Source: an uncultured Prevotellaceae bacterium (GTDB taxonomy: Bacteria > Bacteroidota > Bacteroidia > Bacteroidales > Bacteroidaceae). From it: a stretch of DNA of 11,850 nt. Both the position numbers and the translations under genes were made by a program. The notes beneath the pieces were generated by a model. It was not told the DNA's origin and searched no databases. It saw only the letters and a program-made list of their open reading frames with translations. The stretch lies in assembly GCA_946407325.1 (NCBI GenBank), contig CAMJNN010000032.1, positions 1-11,850 on the forward strand, given 5' to 3'. Shown one piece after another: positions 1-9,058 of this stretch (positions within the stretch are counted from its first letter, which is position 1; each line of letters begins with the position of its first letter).

Positions 1-347
1 TGTGCGACTCTCCTACAAATTACTTGAAAGAACCAGAATGTACCGATTTCATCGCAAAGATTCCTACCGTTTGGGATGAAACTCGTGTTCTCGATGGCAA
101 GGTGGGCGAGTATATCGTAACGGCTCGCCGAAGTGGTAACACTTGGTATGTGGGTGGTATCACCAACCGTGAGGCAAGAGACCTGACTGTTGATTTGTCG
201 TTCCTCAGCGGTAAACAGATGCAACTCTTCAAAGATGGTGTGAATGCCGATCGCAAGGGTTCCGATTTTAAGTTGACAAACGAGACTGCTGGTAGGATGA
301 CCATCCATTTGGCTCCAGGTGGTGGTTTTGCTGCCAAGGTCCAGTAA
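1..347 (+). CDS. Glycoside hydrolase family 97 (alpha-glucosidase-like), C-terminal fragment
   Basis: This is the last 114 codons of a gene that begins before the window; the reading frame starts at base 3 and stops with TAA at 345-347. The visible part begins CDSPTNYLKEPEC and continues IPTVWDETRVLDGKVGEYI, followed by a segment with NTWYVGGITN and ending HLAPGGGFAAKVQ. I recognise this as the junction between the catalytic barrel and the C-terminal beta-sandwich domain of GH97 enzymes such as Bacteroides SusB, which release glucose or galactose from alpha-glycosides in the periplasm. The catalytic residues and any signal peptide lie outside the window, so substrate and retaining or inverting mechanism cannot be judged. 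It is transcribed toward the minus-strand operon and is followed by a hairpin terminator. The family call is strong; the substrate is unknown. Confidence 0.88.
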   Translation, partial: CDSPTNYLKEPECTDFIAKIPTVWDETRVLDGKVGEYIVTARRSGNTWYVGGITNREARDLTVDLSFLSGKQMQLFKDGVNADRKGSDFKLTNETAGRMTIHLAPGGGFAAKVQ

Positions 348-371
348 AGATCGGTTTATAATTCAATGAAT

Positions 372-406
372 AAATAGGGTGTGCTGAAAATGCATACCCT
401 ATTTTT
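372..406 (+). terminator. Rho-independent terminator after the GH97 gene
   Basis: A 13-base arm (372-384, AAATAGGGTGTGC) pairs with 392-404 (GCATACCCTATTT) with one G-T wobble around a 7-base loop, and the second arm runs into TTTTT (402-406). It sits 25 bases after the GH97 stop codon. The complementary strand also forms the stem with an A/T-rich tail, so it may also stop read-through from the opposing yqaA operon. Confidence 0.85.
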
Positions 407-451
407 GTGTCCTGTATTATTTGTACCCGTTTAAAAAAACTAGAGAAAGAA

Positions 452-482
452 CTGTTCCCTCCTTGGGAACAAAAGGGAACAG
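452..482. repeat. GTTCCC/GGGAAC inverted-repeat cluster, possible terminator of the minus-strand operon
   Basis: CTGTTCCC (452-459) can pair either with GGGAACAG (475-482, 8 bp) or, through GTTCCC, with the nearer GGGAAC (465-470, 6 bp, 5-base loop). The two hairpins exclude each other. On the minus strand the hairpin is followed, about 12 bases on, by a run of seven T (complement of the A run at 433-439). It lies about 60 bases after the yqaA stop. The T run is rather distant for a classical intrinsic terminator, so the role is uncertain. Confidence 0.5.
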
Positions 483-519
483 ATATCAGAACGAGCGTAA
501 AGCTTATTGCTTTTCCGTC

Positions 520-563
520 TTTAGAAAATAGATAGCAGGATTTTAGAAAATAGATAGCAGGAT
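520..563. repeat. Perfect 22-base tandem duplication at the yqaA stop codon
   Basis: Bases 520-541 and 542-563 are identical 22-base units. Read on the minus strand the unit is ATCCTGCTATCTATTTTCTA plus AA. The upstream copy (542-563) encodes the last residues of YqaA (ILLSIF) and its TAA stop; the second copy lies just beyond the stop and is untranslated. It looks like a local slippage or duplication event with no effect on the protein. Confidence 0.9.
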
Positions 564-994
564 GCCAATAAGGATGATGTATCTCACCGCCTTGCCTATG
601 ATCATGGCGGTGATGGTAATAGGCAAGTTGCTTCGCATCAGTCCTAAGGCCACAGCTATAGGTCCGCCAATGAAAGGCAGAAAGGCAAAGAAAGCCATCC
701 AGGCACCTTTGCCTTGCAAGAACTTTTGCGCTTTGAGTACGTGCTTTTCCTTGATATGGAAATATTTCTCAAGCCATTCCATCTTGCCTAAGCTACCCAA
801 CCAATAACAAGTCATGCCTCCCATCGTATTGCCGATGGTAGCAGCAATAAGGATGCCTATCGGGTTCAATCCCAACGAGAGAAGTCCTGTAAGTACAAGT
901 TCAGAGCTGAAAGGAATCAGACTACCTGCTAAGAAAGCGGTGAGCAACATACCCACATAGCCCCAGTCGGTCATCAGTTGAATAAATGCATCCA

Positions 995-995
<1 letters not shown>
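543..995 (-). CDS. yqaA: YqaA/DedA-family small membrane protein
   Basis: A 150-residue integral membrane protein of the YqaA branch (COG1238) of the DedA/SNARE-associated superfamily. Motifs that match E. coli YqaA from memory are the N-terminal SLIPFSSE (25-32), ATIGNTMGG (52-60), FLPFIGG (105-111) and GKAVRY (134-139). Hydrophobic segments lie at about 11-41 (possibly a re-entrant pair), 44-68, 98-119 and 124-149, with a charged loop at 71-97. DedA proteins are linked to lipid carrier or phospholipid translocation and membrane homeostasis, but the substrate of the YqaA branch is not established. The start ATG overlaps the TGA of the upstream gene by one base (TGATG), so translation is probably coupled. 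It is the last gene of the operon, and its final codons are part of a tandem duplication. Confidence 0.88.
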
Positions 996-3212
<2,217 letters not shown>

Positions 3213-5414
3213 TTAGAGGTTATCTTCAAAATACTGAGTCATCTTTTCATATAGATGTACGGCATCCTTACCAGAAACACCATGCTGGTGTCCAGGGTAG
3301 AGGAAGAGGTCGGGTTGTACTTTGGCATCTACACAAGCCTTGATAAAGCCCAACGTATGCTGAGGCACGCAAGTTCCATCTTGGTAACCATGTATCATCA
3401 ACAGTCGTCCTTTCAAGTTGCCTGCCAAATTACGTAGGTTGGTTTCTGCATAGCCCTCTGGGTTGTCTTGAGGGGTATCCATATAGCGTTCACCATACAT
3501 CACCTCATACCATTGCCAGTCGATGACTGGTCCACCAGCAACACCTACTTGGTAAACATCGTTCATACGCAACATCATGCTGGTGGTCATGTGTCCGCCA
3601 AAGCTCCATCCATGTACACCCATACGGGACTTGTCAACATAAGGCAGACTCTTCAGGAATTCAGCACCTTTGCGTTGGTCCTTGGTCTCCTCCACTCCTA
3701 AGTGGCGGAAGGTAGCCTGCTCAAATTCCAATCCACGGTTCTCGCTACCACGGTTGTCCAAGCAAAACATCACATAACCCTTGCTGGCCATGTAAAGTTC
3801 CCAAGCACGGGCACCATAACGCATGTTGGCTGAGATGTTTTGTGCATGAGGACCACCATAGACATACGTCACAGCTGGGTATTTCTTATTGGCATCGAAG
3901 TTTACCGGTTTAATGATGCGATAATAAAGGTCTGTCACCCCATCAGCGGCTTTGATGGTGCCCGTCTCTATTTGTGGCAAAGCAAAGTCCTTCAAAGGAT
4001 CCTCTGCTGTCAGAAGGTTGATAGCCTTTGCCAGCCCTTTGCCTGTAGTATCATAAACGTCTATCTTGCGGGCAATGGTAGGAGTAGCATAACTGTCAAA
4101 CAGATATGCGCCAGAAGCAGATAATTGTGCCCTATGAACACCCTCACTGTCGTTCAGTGTGGTCTTTTCTCCCGTCTTGACATTCACCTTATATATATTG
4201 GTCTGCAAAGGAGATACCTCTGTAGATGAATAGATGATTTCCTTCTTTGCTTCATTAAATCCCAAGATGTCTTGTACCAGCCAGTTGCCTTTTGTCAACT
4301 GAGTAGTCTTTAAAGACTCTTTGTAAGTAAAACTACCCACAGAATGCTTCTCTGGATAAACACTTGTCTGTGTATCCATCAGGTAGAGATGATTGAAACC
4401 ATCTCGTTCACTCTGATAAATGAACTTGCTCTGATCCCAAGGCAAAAATACGATGGGGTTCTCAGGCTCTACATACTTAGGATGCTCCTCTTCGTAGAAC
4501 ACACCCATCAGTTTACCAGTCTGGGCATCGTACTGACACAACTTGGCATGATTCTGTTCACGGTTCAGTTCTACGAGCCAGATGCTCTTTTCATCAGGAG
4601 CCCAACTGATATTGGTGAAATAGCGGTCAGTTGGATCTCCTGCATCGAGGTAAATGGTCTTACCTGATTTCACATCATATACGCCAACAGAAACCTTATG
4701 TGAGGTCATTCCGGCCATCGGATAGCGAATAGGGGTAGGCTCTGCTATACGGGCATCGATATCTACCAATGGATATTCTGCCACCATACTCTCATCCATA
4801 CGGTAGAAAGCCAACAGGTTGCCTTTAGGACTCCAAAAGGTACCTTTGCTGATGCCAAACTCATTGCGGTGCACGCTTTGTCCCACTAAAATGCCTTCAG
4901 GTTCGTTAGTCAGTTGAATCCCATTTACAAAGAGGTTGTTCTTGACGGTATAGGCCAAGTTACAGCTTTCACTATTGAAATCAGCATTAGCTGCTCCTCT
5001 AGGCATTTCTTGTTTTGCCACAATAGCTTCGCTCTTCCAATCCAGTACATATAAGCCTGTACGGGTACGTATTAGCATCTGAGTCTTGCCTGGCCATAAC
5101 AACTGGACATTTTGCAAAGTAGGCACATTTGCCTCTACTTTGTTTTTCTTCAGAAGAGCCGTCACTTGTTCAATAGTCAGCAACTCAGTTTCTTTGCCGT
5201 TCTTCAAGTCAACGGTCACCATCCTATCAATATCAGGCTTTACCAATACGTCACCCCACCATTGCAACCCATAGATATTTTCTGCATAGCGGTATGTCTC
5301 GCCTCCAGGAAGCAAATCATCCAAGGTTAACGTTTTCAGTTCCTGAGCCATAAGATTACCCATTGTTAAAGCACCTACCAATAGCAGTGCCGTTCTCTTT
5401 ATCATCCGTATCAT
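3213..5414 (-). CDS. ptpA: Prolyl tripeptidyl peptidase / DPP IV-like serine peptidase (family S9B), exported
   Basis: A 733-residue serine peptidase. From memory it aligns along its length with Porphyromonas gingivalis PtpA, which removes Xaa-Xaa-Pro tripeptides from peptide N-termini. A signal peptide is clear (MIKRTALLLVGALTMG, cut near MAQ at 22-24), so it acts in the periplasm or outer envelope. The beta-propeller spans about 40-470 and includes FYRMDESM (203-210; E208 may bind the substrate amino group). The hydrolase domain has YVYGGPHAQ, nucleophile S604 in HGWSFGG, D679 in IHGYQDG and H711 in YPGHQHG; YGERY (E642) is also kept. A segment at about 347-369 is longer than I recall for PtpA. 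Start: ATG at 5414 is one base after the rlmL stop; M4 (5405) is an equally good alternative. DPP IV specificity cannot be excluded from sequence alone. Confidence 0.9.
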   Translation of the reverse strand: MIRMIKRTALLLVGALTMGNLMAQELKTLTLDDLLPGGETYRYAENIYGLQWWGDVLVKPDIDRMVTVDLKNGKETELLTIEQVTALLKKNKVEANVPTLQNVQLLWPGKTQMLIRTRTGLYVLDWKSEAIVAKQEMPRGAANADFNSESCNLAYTVKNNLFVNGIQLTNEPEGILVGQSVHRNEFGISKGTFWSPKGNLLAFYRMDESMVAEYPLVDIDARIAEPTPIRYPMAGMTSHKVSVGVYDVKSGKTIYLDAGDPTDRYFTNISWAPDEKSIWLVELNREQNHAKLCQYDAQTGKLMGVFYEEEHPKYVEPENPIVFLPWDQSKFIYQSERDGFNHLYLMDTQTSVYPEKHSVGSFTYKESLKTTQLTKGNWLVQDILGFNEAKKEIIYSSTEVSPLQTNIYKVNVKTGEKTTLNDSEGVHRAQLSASGAYLFDSYATPTIARKIDVYDTTGKGLAKAINLLTAEDPLKDFALPQIETGTIKAADGVTDLYYRIIKPVNFDANKKYPAVTYVYGGPHAQNISANMRYGARAWELYMASKGYVMFCLDNRGSENRGLEFEQATFRHLGVEETKDQRKGAEFLKSLPYVDKSRMGVHGWSFGGHMTTSMMLRMNDVYQVGVAGGPVIDWQWYEVMYGERYMDTPQDNPEGYAETNLRNLAGNLKGRLLMIHGYQDGTCVPQHTLGFIKACVDAKVQPDLFLYPGHQHGVSGKDAVHLYEKMTQYFEDNL

Positions 5415-5415
5415 A

Positions 5416-7023
5416 TTATTCGTCTTTTTTCGCTTTCATTTCACGCTTCTTACGTTCTGGATACGACTCTTTGCGAGGTTTCCTATCGCCGTCTTTACGG
5501 AAAGGTCTGTCGCCATCCTTGCGGAATGACTTGCCTTCTCCATCTTTACGGAAAGACTTTTTCTCACCGTCTTTTCGGAAAGGCTTTTTGTCGCCAAACG
5601 ATTTTTTCTCTCCAGAAGGCTTTCTGTCTCCATTCTTGCGGAAAGGCCTGTCTCCCTCCTTGCGGAAACTCTTATCGCGTTTTTCTTTCAGTTCAGGATG
5701 AAGTCTTTCTTCTTCCAGGCGTTTTTTCTTGGCTTCAGCTTTCTCATATCGTTCCAACTCAGCCAAACGGTGTTGCTCAGGAGTGAGCCATTTACCGTGA
5801 CTGACACGTTTCTTAGGCTTTTCTTCCTTGTCGCCTTCTTTGTCCTTGTTCAGTTCCTCACCAGCTTCACGGAATTGTACATATTTGCCCTCAAAGATTT
5901 CATATTCTCTGAAGGAGCATTCCAATTCACCGTTCAATACGGCAATTTTGCGTGTTGGCTTCAAACCTATCTGGTCGAAACATTCGTCACGATAGCTCAA
6001 TATCCAAGCTTGTCCACCCACAAACGCATGCTTCAGTCTTTCACCAATGGTGGCATACAGTTCCAGGATATTGTCAGATGATATTCTCTCGCCGTAAGGT
6101 GGATTGGTAATCATCACAGATTTCTCGGCAGGTTGCACGAAATCCTTGATATCCCTCATCTCTACGTCTATGATGCGAGTCATTCCTGCACGCTTGATGT
6201 TGCCACGAGTGGTAGCCACCATCTTTGGATCGATGTCATAAGCGTAAATATGATGTTCGAAATCTCGTTCATTTGACTCATCGTTGTAGATAGATTCCAA
6301 CAGTTCTGCATCAAAATCGGGCCACTTCTCAAAAGCATAGCCTTGCGTTCTGAAGATGCCAGGAGCCATATTCTTGGCTATCAAGGCAGCTTCAATGGGC
6401 AGGGTGCCAGAACCACACATAGGGTCTATAAAGTCGGTCTCTCCTTGCCAACCGGTCATCATAATCAAACCAGCTGCCAGTACTTCATTCAAAGGTGCTT
6501 TACCTGTTTCTGCACGATAGCCACGGATGTGGAGTGATTCACCAGAAGAATCGAGGGAAAGAGTACATTGGTTATCATTGATATGAATGTTGAGTACGAT
6601 ATCAGGGTTCTTCACGCTGACACTCGGACGTTTGCCTTCCTTATCGCGAAAGTAGTCTGCTATAGCATCCTTCACCTTGTAGCTTACATACATGGAATGG
6701 CGGAAATGCTCGCTATGTACCGTAGCATCCACAGCAAAAGTCTGACCTACAGACAGGTAATCACCCCATTCTACGTTTTTAACTGCTTCATACACCTCGT
6801 CGGCCGTGTTGGCTTCAAACTGTTTGATGGGCTTAAGGATGCGCAAAGCAGTGTGTAGTGAGAAATTGGCCAAATACATCATGCGTTTGTCGCCAGTGAA
6901 ACTCACCATTCGCTTACCTGTCTCAATGTTTTCTGCGCCTAATGTAGCCAGTTCTTTTGCCAGTACATCTTCCAATCCTTGGAAGGTTTTGGCTATCAAT
7001 GTAAAGTTTTCGTTATATTGCAT
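5416..7023 (-). CDS. rlmL: RlmL-type 23S rRNA guanine-N2 methyltransferase (THUMP domain) with a repetitive basic tail
   Basis: A 535-residue SAM-dependent methyltransferase (COG0116). In E. coli the RlmL half of RlmKL makes m2G2445 in 23S rRNA; here there is no RlmK half. Residues 1-40 match the family N-terminus (AKTFQGLEDVLAKEL) and a THUMP RNA-binding region spans about 45-155. The methyltransferase domain has DPMCGSGTLPIEAALIA (200-216, SAM motif I), AYDIDPKM (261-268) and catalytic NPPYGER (307-313), ending near 380. Residues 390-535 are low-complexity and strongly charged, with six FRK[D/E/N]G repeats. I chose ATG at 7021-7023, 11 bases inside the end of cysE; the frame also extends to a GTG at 7053, but family members begin near MQYNENF. 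The ptpA-like gene starts one base after the stop. The exact target nucleotide is inferred from the family. Confidence 0.9.
   Translation of the reverse strand: MQYNENFTLIAKTFQGLEDVLAKELATLGAENIETGKRMVSFTGDKRMMYLANFSLHTALRILKPIKQFEANTADEVYEAVKNVEWGDYLSVGQTFAVDATVHSEHFRHSMYVSYKVKDAIADYFRDKEGKRPSVSVKNPDIVLNIHINDNQCTLSLDSSGESLHIRGYRAETGKAPLNEVLAAGLIMMTGWQGETDFIDPMCGSGTLPIEAALIAKNMAPGIFRTQGYAFEKWPDFDAELLESIYNDESNERDFEHHIYAYDIDPKMVATTRGNIKRAGMTRIIDVEMRDIKDFVQPAEKSVMITNPPYGERISSDNILELYATIGERLKHAFVGGQAWILSYRDECFDQIGLKPTRKIAVLNGELECSFREYEIFEGKYVQFREAGEELNKDKEGDKEEKPKKRVSHGKWLTPEQHRLAELERYEKAEAKKKRLEEERLHPELKEKRDKSFRKEGDRPFRKNGDRKPSGEKKSFGDKKPFRKDGEKKSFRKDGEGKSFRKDGDRPFRKDGDRKPRKESYPERKKREMKAKKDE
5479..5673 (-). 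repeat. Degenerate coding repeats in the rlmL tail (FRK[D/E/N]G units)
   Basis: Residues 451-515 of the methyltransferase contain six copies of FRK[D/E/N]G, at 453, 461, 482, 491, 500 and 508, separated mostly by 8-9 residues with KS or DRP linkers. A degraded unit (SFGDKKP) sits at 475-481. At DNA level the units recur as variants of the plus-strand motif CTTTACGGAAAG or CCTTGCGGAA, with periods of 24 or 27 bases. Multiples of three keep the frame, so copy number could vary between strains without breaking the gene. Confidence 0.85.
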
Positions 7024-7939
7024 AATTCTTAAAGTTGTCAATTTCTTTGGCACGGTTTTGTGTGATCCTGGCTCCAGGCCTCACGTCTTCTGTCACCCAG
7101 ATGTTACCGCCTACCGTAGCACCCTTACCAATGGTGATTCGCCCCAAGATAGTAGCATTAGAGTAGATGATCACATTGTCTTCCAGAATAGGATGGCGAG
7201 GTATGCCTTTGATGGGTTTGCCATCGGCATCCAACGGAAAACTTTTGGCACCCAGCGTTACACCTTGATACAGTTTCACATTGTTGCCAATGACGCATGT
7301 CTCGCCAATCACAACACCAGTACCGTGGTCAATGGCAAAGCTGTGCCCTATCTGCGCTCCTGGGTGTATGTCAATTCCCGTTTCGCTATGTGCTTGCTCA
7401 GTGATGATGCGAGGAATCAAAGGTACTCCCAAAGTAAGTAATTGGTGGGCAATACGATAATTGGTAATAGCCCTGATAGCAGGATAGCAGGAGATGACCT
7501 CACCATAGTTGTGAGCAGCAGGATCTCCATTATACATAGCTTCCACATCGGTAGCCAGTATACGTCTTAAGTCGGGCAACGATGCCAAAAACTCCACAGC
7601 TATTTGAGCAGCTTCTTTTTGTTGACAGTCGGTACATCCACAATCTTCGTCGGTATCATCAAAGCAGAGTCCTGCCAGAATCTGACCTTTCAACAGGTTA
7701 TATGCCTTCTCTGTATGCACACCTATATGATAGGTAATGGTGCGACTGTTTACAGCTGAATTGCCGAAGTAGCCAGGAAAGAGCAAAGCCCTTAACTCTT
7801 CCACTAAGGTGTGGATGGTGTTGGATGAAGGAAGCGGACTGTCATCCGAGTGGCGATGGAACAAGCCTTGGTAAGATTTACTGTCCGACAGTTCCTTTAC
7901 TACATTAGCCAATGTTTCTGAAAAGTTGCCTGCCTGCAT
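7013..7939 (-). CDS. cysE: Serine O-acetyltransferase
   Basis: A 308-residue cytosolic enzyme that makes O-acetylserine from serine and acetyl-CoA, the committed step of cysteine synthesis (also called EpsC in some genomes). The N-terminal helical region covers about 1-185 and includes GDPAA (catalytic D138, equivalent to E. coli D92 by motif). The left-handed beta-helix of hexapeptide repeats follows, with HPGAQIG (H193), AIDHGTGVVIGE (catalytic H205), GVTLGAKSF, PRHPILEDN and GGNIWV. A cysteine cluster sits at 92-105. The protein ends NYAI; a C-terminal isoleucine is the residue that enters the CysK active site in known cysteine synthase complexes. It is the first gene of a six-gene operon, 101 bases from the divergent cysK. 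The ATG at 7937-7939 lies about 20 bases after a -7 promoter element. Confidence 0.95.
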   Translation of the reverse strand: MQAGNFSETLANVVKELSDSKSYQGLFHRHSDDSPLPSSNTIHTLVEELRALLFPGYFGNSAVNSRTITYHIGVHTEKAYNLLKGQILAGLCFDDTDEDCGCTDCQQKEAAQIAVEFLASLPDLRRILATDVEAMYNGDPAAHNYGEVISCYPAIRAITNYRIAHQLLTLGVPLIPRIITEQAHSETGIDIHPGAQIGHSFAIDHGTGVVIGETCVIGNNVKLYQGVTLGAKSFPLDADGKPIKGIPRHPILEDNVIIYSNATILGRITIGKGATVGGNIWVTEDVRPGARITQNRAKEIDNFKNYAI

Positions 7940-7960
7940 AAATAATTAAAATTTAGTACG

Positions 7961-7992
7961 CAAAGTTACTATTTTTAATTGGATTATTCATA
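7961..7992 (-). promoter_or_regulatory. Bacteroidetes-type promoter for the cysE operon
   Basis: The minus strand carries TAACTTTG (7968 to 7961), a full match to the Bacteroidetes -7 consensus TAnnTTTG. A candidate -33 element TATG (7992 to 7989; consensus TTTG, 3 of 4) lies 20 bases upstream, within the usual 19-21. The expected start of transcription is only about 10-20 bases before the cysE ATG. Confidence 0.75.
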
Positions 7993-7998
7993 TCTTTG
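7966..7998 (+). promoter_or_regulatory. Bacteroidetes-type promoter for cysK
   Basis: TATCTTTG (7991-7998) is a full match to TAnnTTTG. The best -33 candidate at correct spacing is TTAC (7966-7969), a weak 2-of-4 match, so the upstream element is uncertain. The predicted leader to the cysK ATG at 8041 is roughly 35 bases and A/T-rich, with no Shine-Dalgarno sequence and no room for a riboswitch. Confidence 0.72.
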
Positions 7999-8040
7999 CG
8001 CTGACAAAACTTTATTATTAACAATTTAAACGTAACTACT

Positions 8041-8988
8041 ATGGCAAAAATTGCTAAACAGCTTACCGAGTTAGTGGGCAACACACCACTGTTAGAGCTG
8101 ACGAATTTTAAGGTAAAAAGAGATCTGCAAGCAAACGTTATTGCAAAACTCGAGTATTTTAATCCTGCAGGAAGCGTAAAAGACCGTGTGGCTTTGGCTA
8201 TGATTGAAGATGCCGAAGCTAAAGGCATACTGCAACCTGGTGCTACCATTATCGAACCAACCAGTGGCAACACAGGTGTTGGTTTGGCTTTCGTTTCTTC
8301 TGCTAAAGGATATCATTTGATATTGACGATGCCTGATACCATGAGCATCGAGCGTCGCAACCTACTGAAAGCATTGGGTGCCAAGGTGGTACTCACCCCT
8401 GGTGCTGAAGGCATGAAGGGTGCTATTGCCAAAGCTGAGGAATTGCAGGCTAGCACACCTGGAAGTTGGATCCCCCAGCAATTCAAGAATCCTGCCAATC
8501 CTGCTATTCATGTAAAGACTACAGGTGAGGAAGTTTGGCGTGATACCGATGGGAAAGTAGATATTTTCGTGGCAGGTGTAGGTACTGGCGGTACCGTTAG
8601 TGGCGTAGGTTTGGCACTGAAGCAACACAATCCGCAGGTTAAGGTGGTAGCAGTCGAACCAGCCAGCTCTCCTGTACTGAGTGGCGGAAAGTCTGGCCCA
8701 CATAAGATCCAAGGCATCGGAGCTGGTTTTGTACCAGATAACTATAATCCAGCTGTAATTGACGAGGTCCTGGCTATTGATAATGATGAAGCTATCTTGG
8801 CAAGTCGCCAAGTGGCACAAAGTGAAGGCTTGTTGGTAGGCATTTCTTCTGGAGCAGCTTTGGCTGGTGCCGTTAGATTGGCACAACGTCCAGAAAATAA
8901 GGGCAAGACCATCGTGGCCTTGTTGCCAGATACAGGAGAGCGTTATCTCTCCACTGTGTTGTATGCTTTTGAGGAATATCCCCTATAA
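8041..8988 (+). CDS. cysK: Cysteine synthase A (O-acetylserine sulfhydrylase)
   Basis: A 315-residue PLP enzyme of fold type II that converts O-acetylserine and sulfide to cysteine and acetate in the cytosol. Seen directly: the PLP lysine K47 in NPAGSVKDR, the substrate loop TSGNTG (74-79), [10 protein letters not shown] (145-154), the phosphate-binding glycine loop [10 protein letters not shown] (179-188), [10 protein letters not shown] (221-230) and GISSGAA (267-273; S270 contacts the PLP ring nitrogen in this family). The length is typical of CysK. The KIQGIGAGF stretch belongs to the region that, in CysK, faces the acetyltransferase C-terminal tail. It diverges from cysE, which supplies its substrate, and is followed by two hairpins before the convergent rnr gene. 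There are no odd features. CysM is less likely given the overall motif pattern. Confidence 0.97.
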   Translation: MAKIAKQLTELVGNTPLLELTNFKVKRDLQANVIAKLEYFNPAGSVKDRVALAMIEDAEAKGILQPGATIIEPTSGNTGVGLAFVSSAKGYHLILTMPDTMSIERRNLLKALGAKVVLTPGAEGMKGAIAKAEELQASTPGSWIPQQFKNPANPAIHVKTTGEEVWRDTDGKVDIFVAGVGTGGTVSGVGLALKQHNPQVKVVAVEPASSPVLSGGKSGPHKIQGIGAGFVPDNYNPAVIDEVLAIDNDEAILASRQVAQSEGLLVGISSGAALAGAVRLAQRPENKGKTIVALLPDTGERYLSTVLYAFEEYPL

Positions 8989-8990
8989 AA

Positions 8991-9024
8991 GTAGAAAGCC
9001 CTACCGATTGGCAGGGCTTTCTAT
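8991..9024. terminator. Hairpin between convergent cysK and rnr
   Basis: AGAAAGCCCT (8993-9002) pairs perfectly with AGGGCTTTCT (9013-9022) around a 10-base loop, and T8992-A9023 plus a G-T pair extend it. It starts two bases after the cysK stop. There is no strong T run on the plus strand; on the minus strand it is followed by ACTTTTAT. It may serve mainly rnr, or protect the cysK mRNA end. Confidence 0.7.
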
Positions 9025-9026
9025 AG

Positions 9027-9058
9027 GCTCCTTCTTCCTATAAAGAGGGAGCTTTTTT
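9027..9058 (+). terminator. Rho-independent terminator for cysK, overlapping the rnr stop codon
   Basis: GCTCCTTCTT (9027-9036) pairs with AAGAGGGAGC (9043-9052) with one G-T wobble around a 6-base loop, followed directly by six T (9053-9058). This is a textbook plus-strand terminator. Its T run overlaps the complement of the rnr TAA stop (9057-9059), so the last rnr codons and the terminator share sequence. Confidence 0.88.

Noticed and set aside
520..563. Two-unit repeat considered as a CRISPR remnant
   Set aside because: The units abut with no spacer, one lies in yqaA coding sequence, and no cas gene is present.
5363..5701. Plus-strand open frame with repeated SPSLRKG-like units, opposite rlmL
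   Set aside because: It is the antisense reading of the FRKDG coding repeats; the periodicity explains the lack of stops and the minus-strand protein has clear family motifs.
7024..7053. Ten-codon N-terminal extension of the rlmL-like protein from a GTG
   Set aside because: It would overlap cysE by 41 bases and adds residues absent from family N-termini; the ATG at 7023 fits better.
6806..7441. 211-codon plus-strand open frame across the rlmL-cysE junction
   Set aside because: It runs antisense to two well-identified genes with conserved active sites, and its translation has no recognisable domain.
7999..8040. Possible riboswitch or attenuator in the cysK leader
   Set aside because: The leader is only about 35-42 A/T-rich bases with no stable hairpin or leader peptide.
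8362..8886. 174-codon minus-strand open frame within cysK
   Set aside because: It lies wholly opposite the conserved cysK coding sequence and has no sign of being a gene.
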